From an uncultured Opitutia bacterium (lineage in GTDB: Bacteria; Verrucomicrobiota; Verrucomicrobiia; Opitutales; UBA953): DNA of 22,756 nucleotides. The stretch lies in the NCBI GenBank assembly GCA_903829855.1, contig CAIKRN010000124.1:1-22756 (forward strand), given 5' to 3'. Of the stretch, positions 22,171 to 22,756 are shown one piece after another. Numbering within the stretch: position 1 is the stretch's first letter; the number at the start of each line of letters is the position of its first letter. The notes below the pieces were generated by a model. The model worked only from the letters and a program-made list of their open reading frames with translations, was not told where the DNA came from and did not search any database. The position numbers were made by a program, and so were the translations under genes.

Positions 22171-22756
22171 ATGAACCAACCCAAGATTGAAATCCTGCCC
22201 CTCAAGAAGGGCTTCCTCCGTGCCGCCACCGAAGCGTCGCACGTCCTCGTCCGTATCGTCGCCCCGACCCAACCCGCCGACCTCGGCAACACCACCCGAG
22301 CGCCGCTCGATCTCGCCCTCGTGATTGACCGCTCGAGCTCGATGTCGGGTCGTCCCATCGAAGCTGCCCTCGAAAGCGCCGTCCGCATCGTCCGCGGTCT
22401 CCGCAATGATGACCGCGTCACCGTCATCGCATTCGATGACCGCATCGAAGTGGTGCAGCCACTCACGGCGATCACTGATCGCGATGCCCTAGCTAACCGT
22501 ATCAAGGCCATCGATGCCCGTGGCTCGACGAATCTCTTCGGCGGCTGGGAAGAAGGCGTCAAGCAACTCGCCCCCTTCACCCGTAAAGATCGGATTGCGC
22601 GCGTCATCCTCCTCAGCGATGGTCAGGCGAATCAGGGCCTCGTCGTTGAATCGGAGATCTTCAGCCAGGTCGCCAAGGCCGCGGGCGCCGGCATCACGAC
22701 CTCGACCGTCGGCCTCGGCCACGGCTTCAATGAATCGCTGATGACGGGCATGGCCA
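22171..22756 (+). CDS. von Willebrand factor A (VWA) domain protein (cut by right edge)
   Basis: I translated this by hand: the frame is open from ATG 22171 to the end of the window (195 residues seen). After a beta-rich lead (MNQPKIEILPLKKGFLRAAT) comes a VWA domain: LDLALVIDRSSSMSGRPIEA carries the MIDAS DxSxS motif (D53, S55, S57), with T120 in DARGSTNL and D150 in VILLSDGQANQG as the other metal ligands, so it should bind a divalent ion. No signal peptide is seen, so it is probably cytoplasmic. An in-frame ATG 12 nt upstream (22159) is possible; GGGGGAG lies just before it, one of the few Shine-Dalgarno-like runs in the window. It follows the MerR-type gene. Confidence 0.88.
   Translation, partial: MNQPKIEILPLKKGFLRAATEASHVLVRIVAPTQPADLGNTTRAPLDLALVIDRSSSMSGRPIEAALESAVRIVRGLRNDDRVTVIAFDDRIEVVQPLTAITDRDALANRIKAIDARGSTNLFGGWEEGVKQLAPFTRKDRIARVILLSDGQANQGLVVESEIFSQVAKAAGAGITTSTVGLGHGFNESLMTGMA

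Noticed and set aside
1..22756. CRISPR array, insertion sequence or prophage
   Set aside because: No regularly spaced repeats, transposase, terminal inverted repeats or phage structural genes are visible.

Overview
The window is a GC-rich, Gram-negative chromosomal segment, most likely from a member of Verrucomicrobiota (PVC superphylum). This placement is inferred from a PVC-type CxxCH heme protein of the Planctomycetes/Verrucomicrobia kind, a DUF6268-like outer-membrane protein, lipid A and BAM-complex genes (LpxD, Skp/OmpH, BamA), and gene starts that almost all lack a Shine-Dalgarno sequence. No phylogenetic computation was possible.

Layout. 1-236: 5' part of a FabZ-like dehydratase (minus, cut by the left edge). 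325-840: exported PrxQ/Bcp peroxiredoxin (plus), sharing a bidirectional terminator with the convergent minus-strand cluster at 911-7529. That cluster is transcribed in the order dnaB, bamA, skp, lpxD, prs. 7637-10379: translation and replication operon (minus), in the order bL25, pth, bS6, ssb, bL9, ending in a strong terminator; rpsR is not in its usual place between ssb and rplI. 10499-15524: a three-gene minus-strand cluster of exported sugar-oxidation type proteins: a GSDH-like beta-propeller dehydrogenase, a Tat-exported TIM-barrel isomerase/epimerase and a 900-aa PVC heme protein. 15697-16213: an HU-type protein and tRNA-Leu(CAA), both plus.

The stretch after the tRNA (16258-17121) is the accessory-looking part. 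It holds a small DUF4236 protein with one membrane segment and, next to it, a striking inverted-repeat structure (16664-16803). I read this as a structured RNA: a 10-bp closing stem around five consecutive hairpins, three capped by GNRA tetraloops. It ends 21 nt before a 74-aa protein that resembles the N-terminal part of a tyrosine recombinase.

17122-21149: a DUF6268-like outer-membrane protein (minus) diverges from two tandem ammonium transporter genes (plus). Each amt gene has a consensus sigma-54 promoter, and in both the start codon lies exactly 16 nt after the C of the -12 GC. This predicts near-leaderless (about 4-nt leader) mRNAs and nitrogen-responsive control. 21233-22756: a MerR-type regulator followed by a von Willebrand factor A protein cut by the right edge.

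The strongest candidates for something undescribed are the six-way-junction RNA with its small downstream protein, and the paired sigma-54, near-leaderless amt genes.
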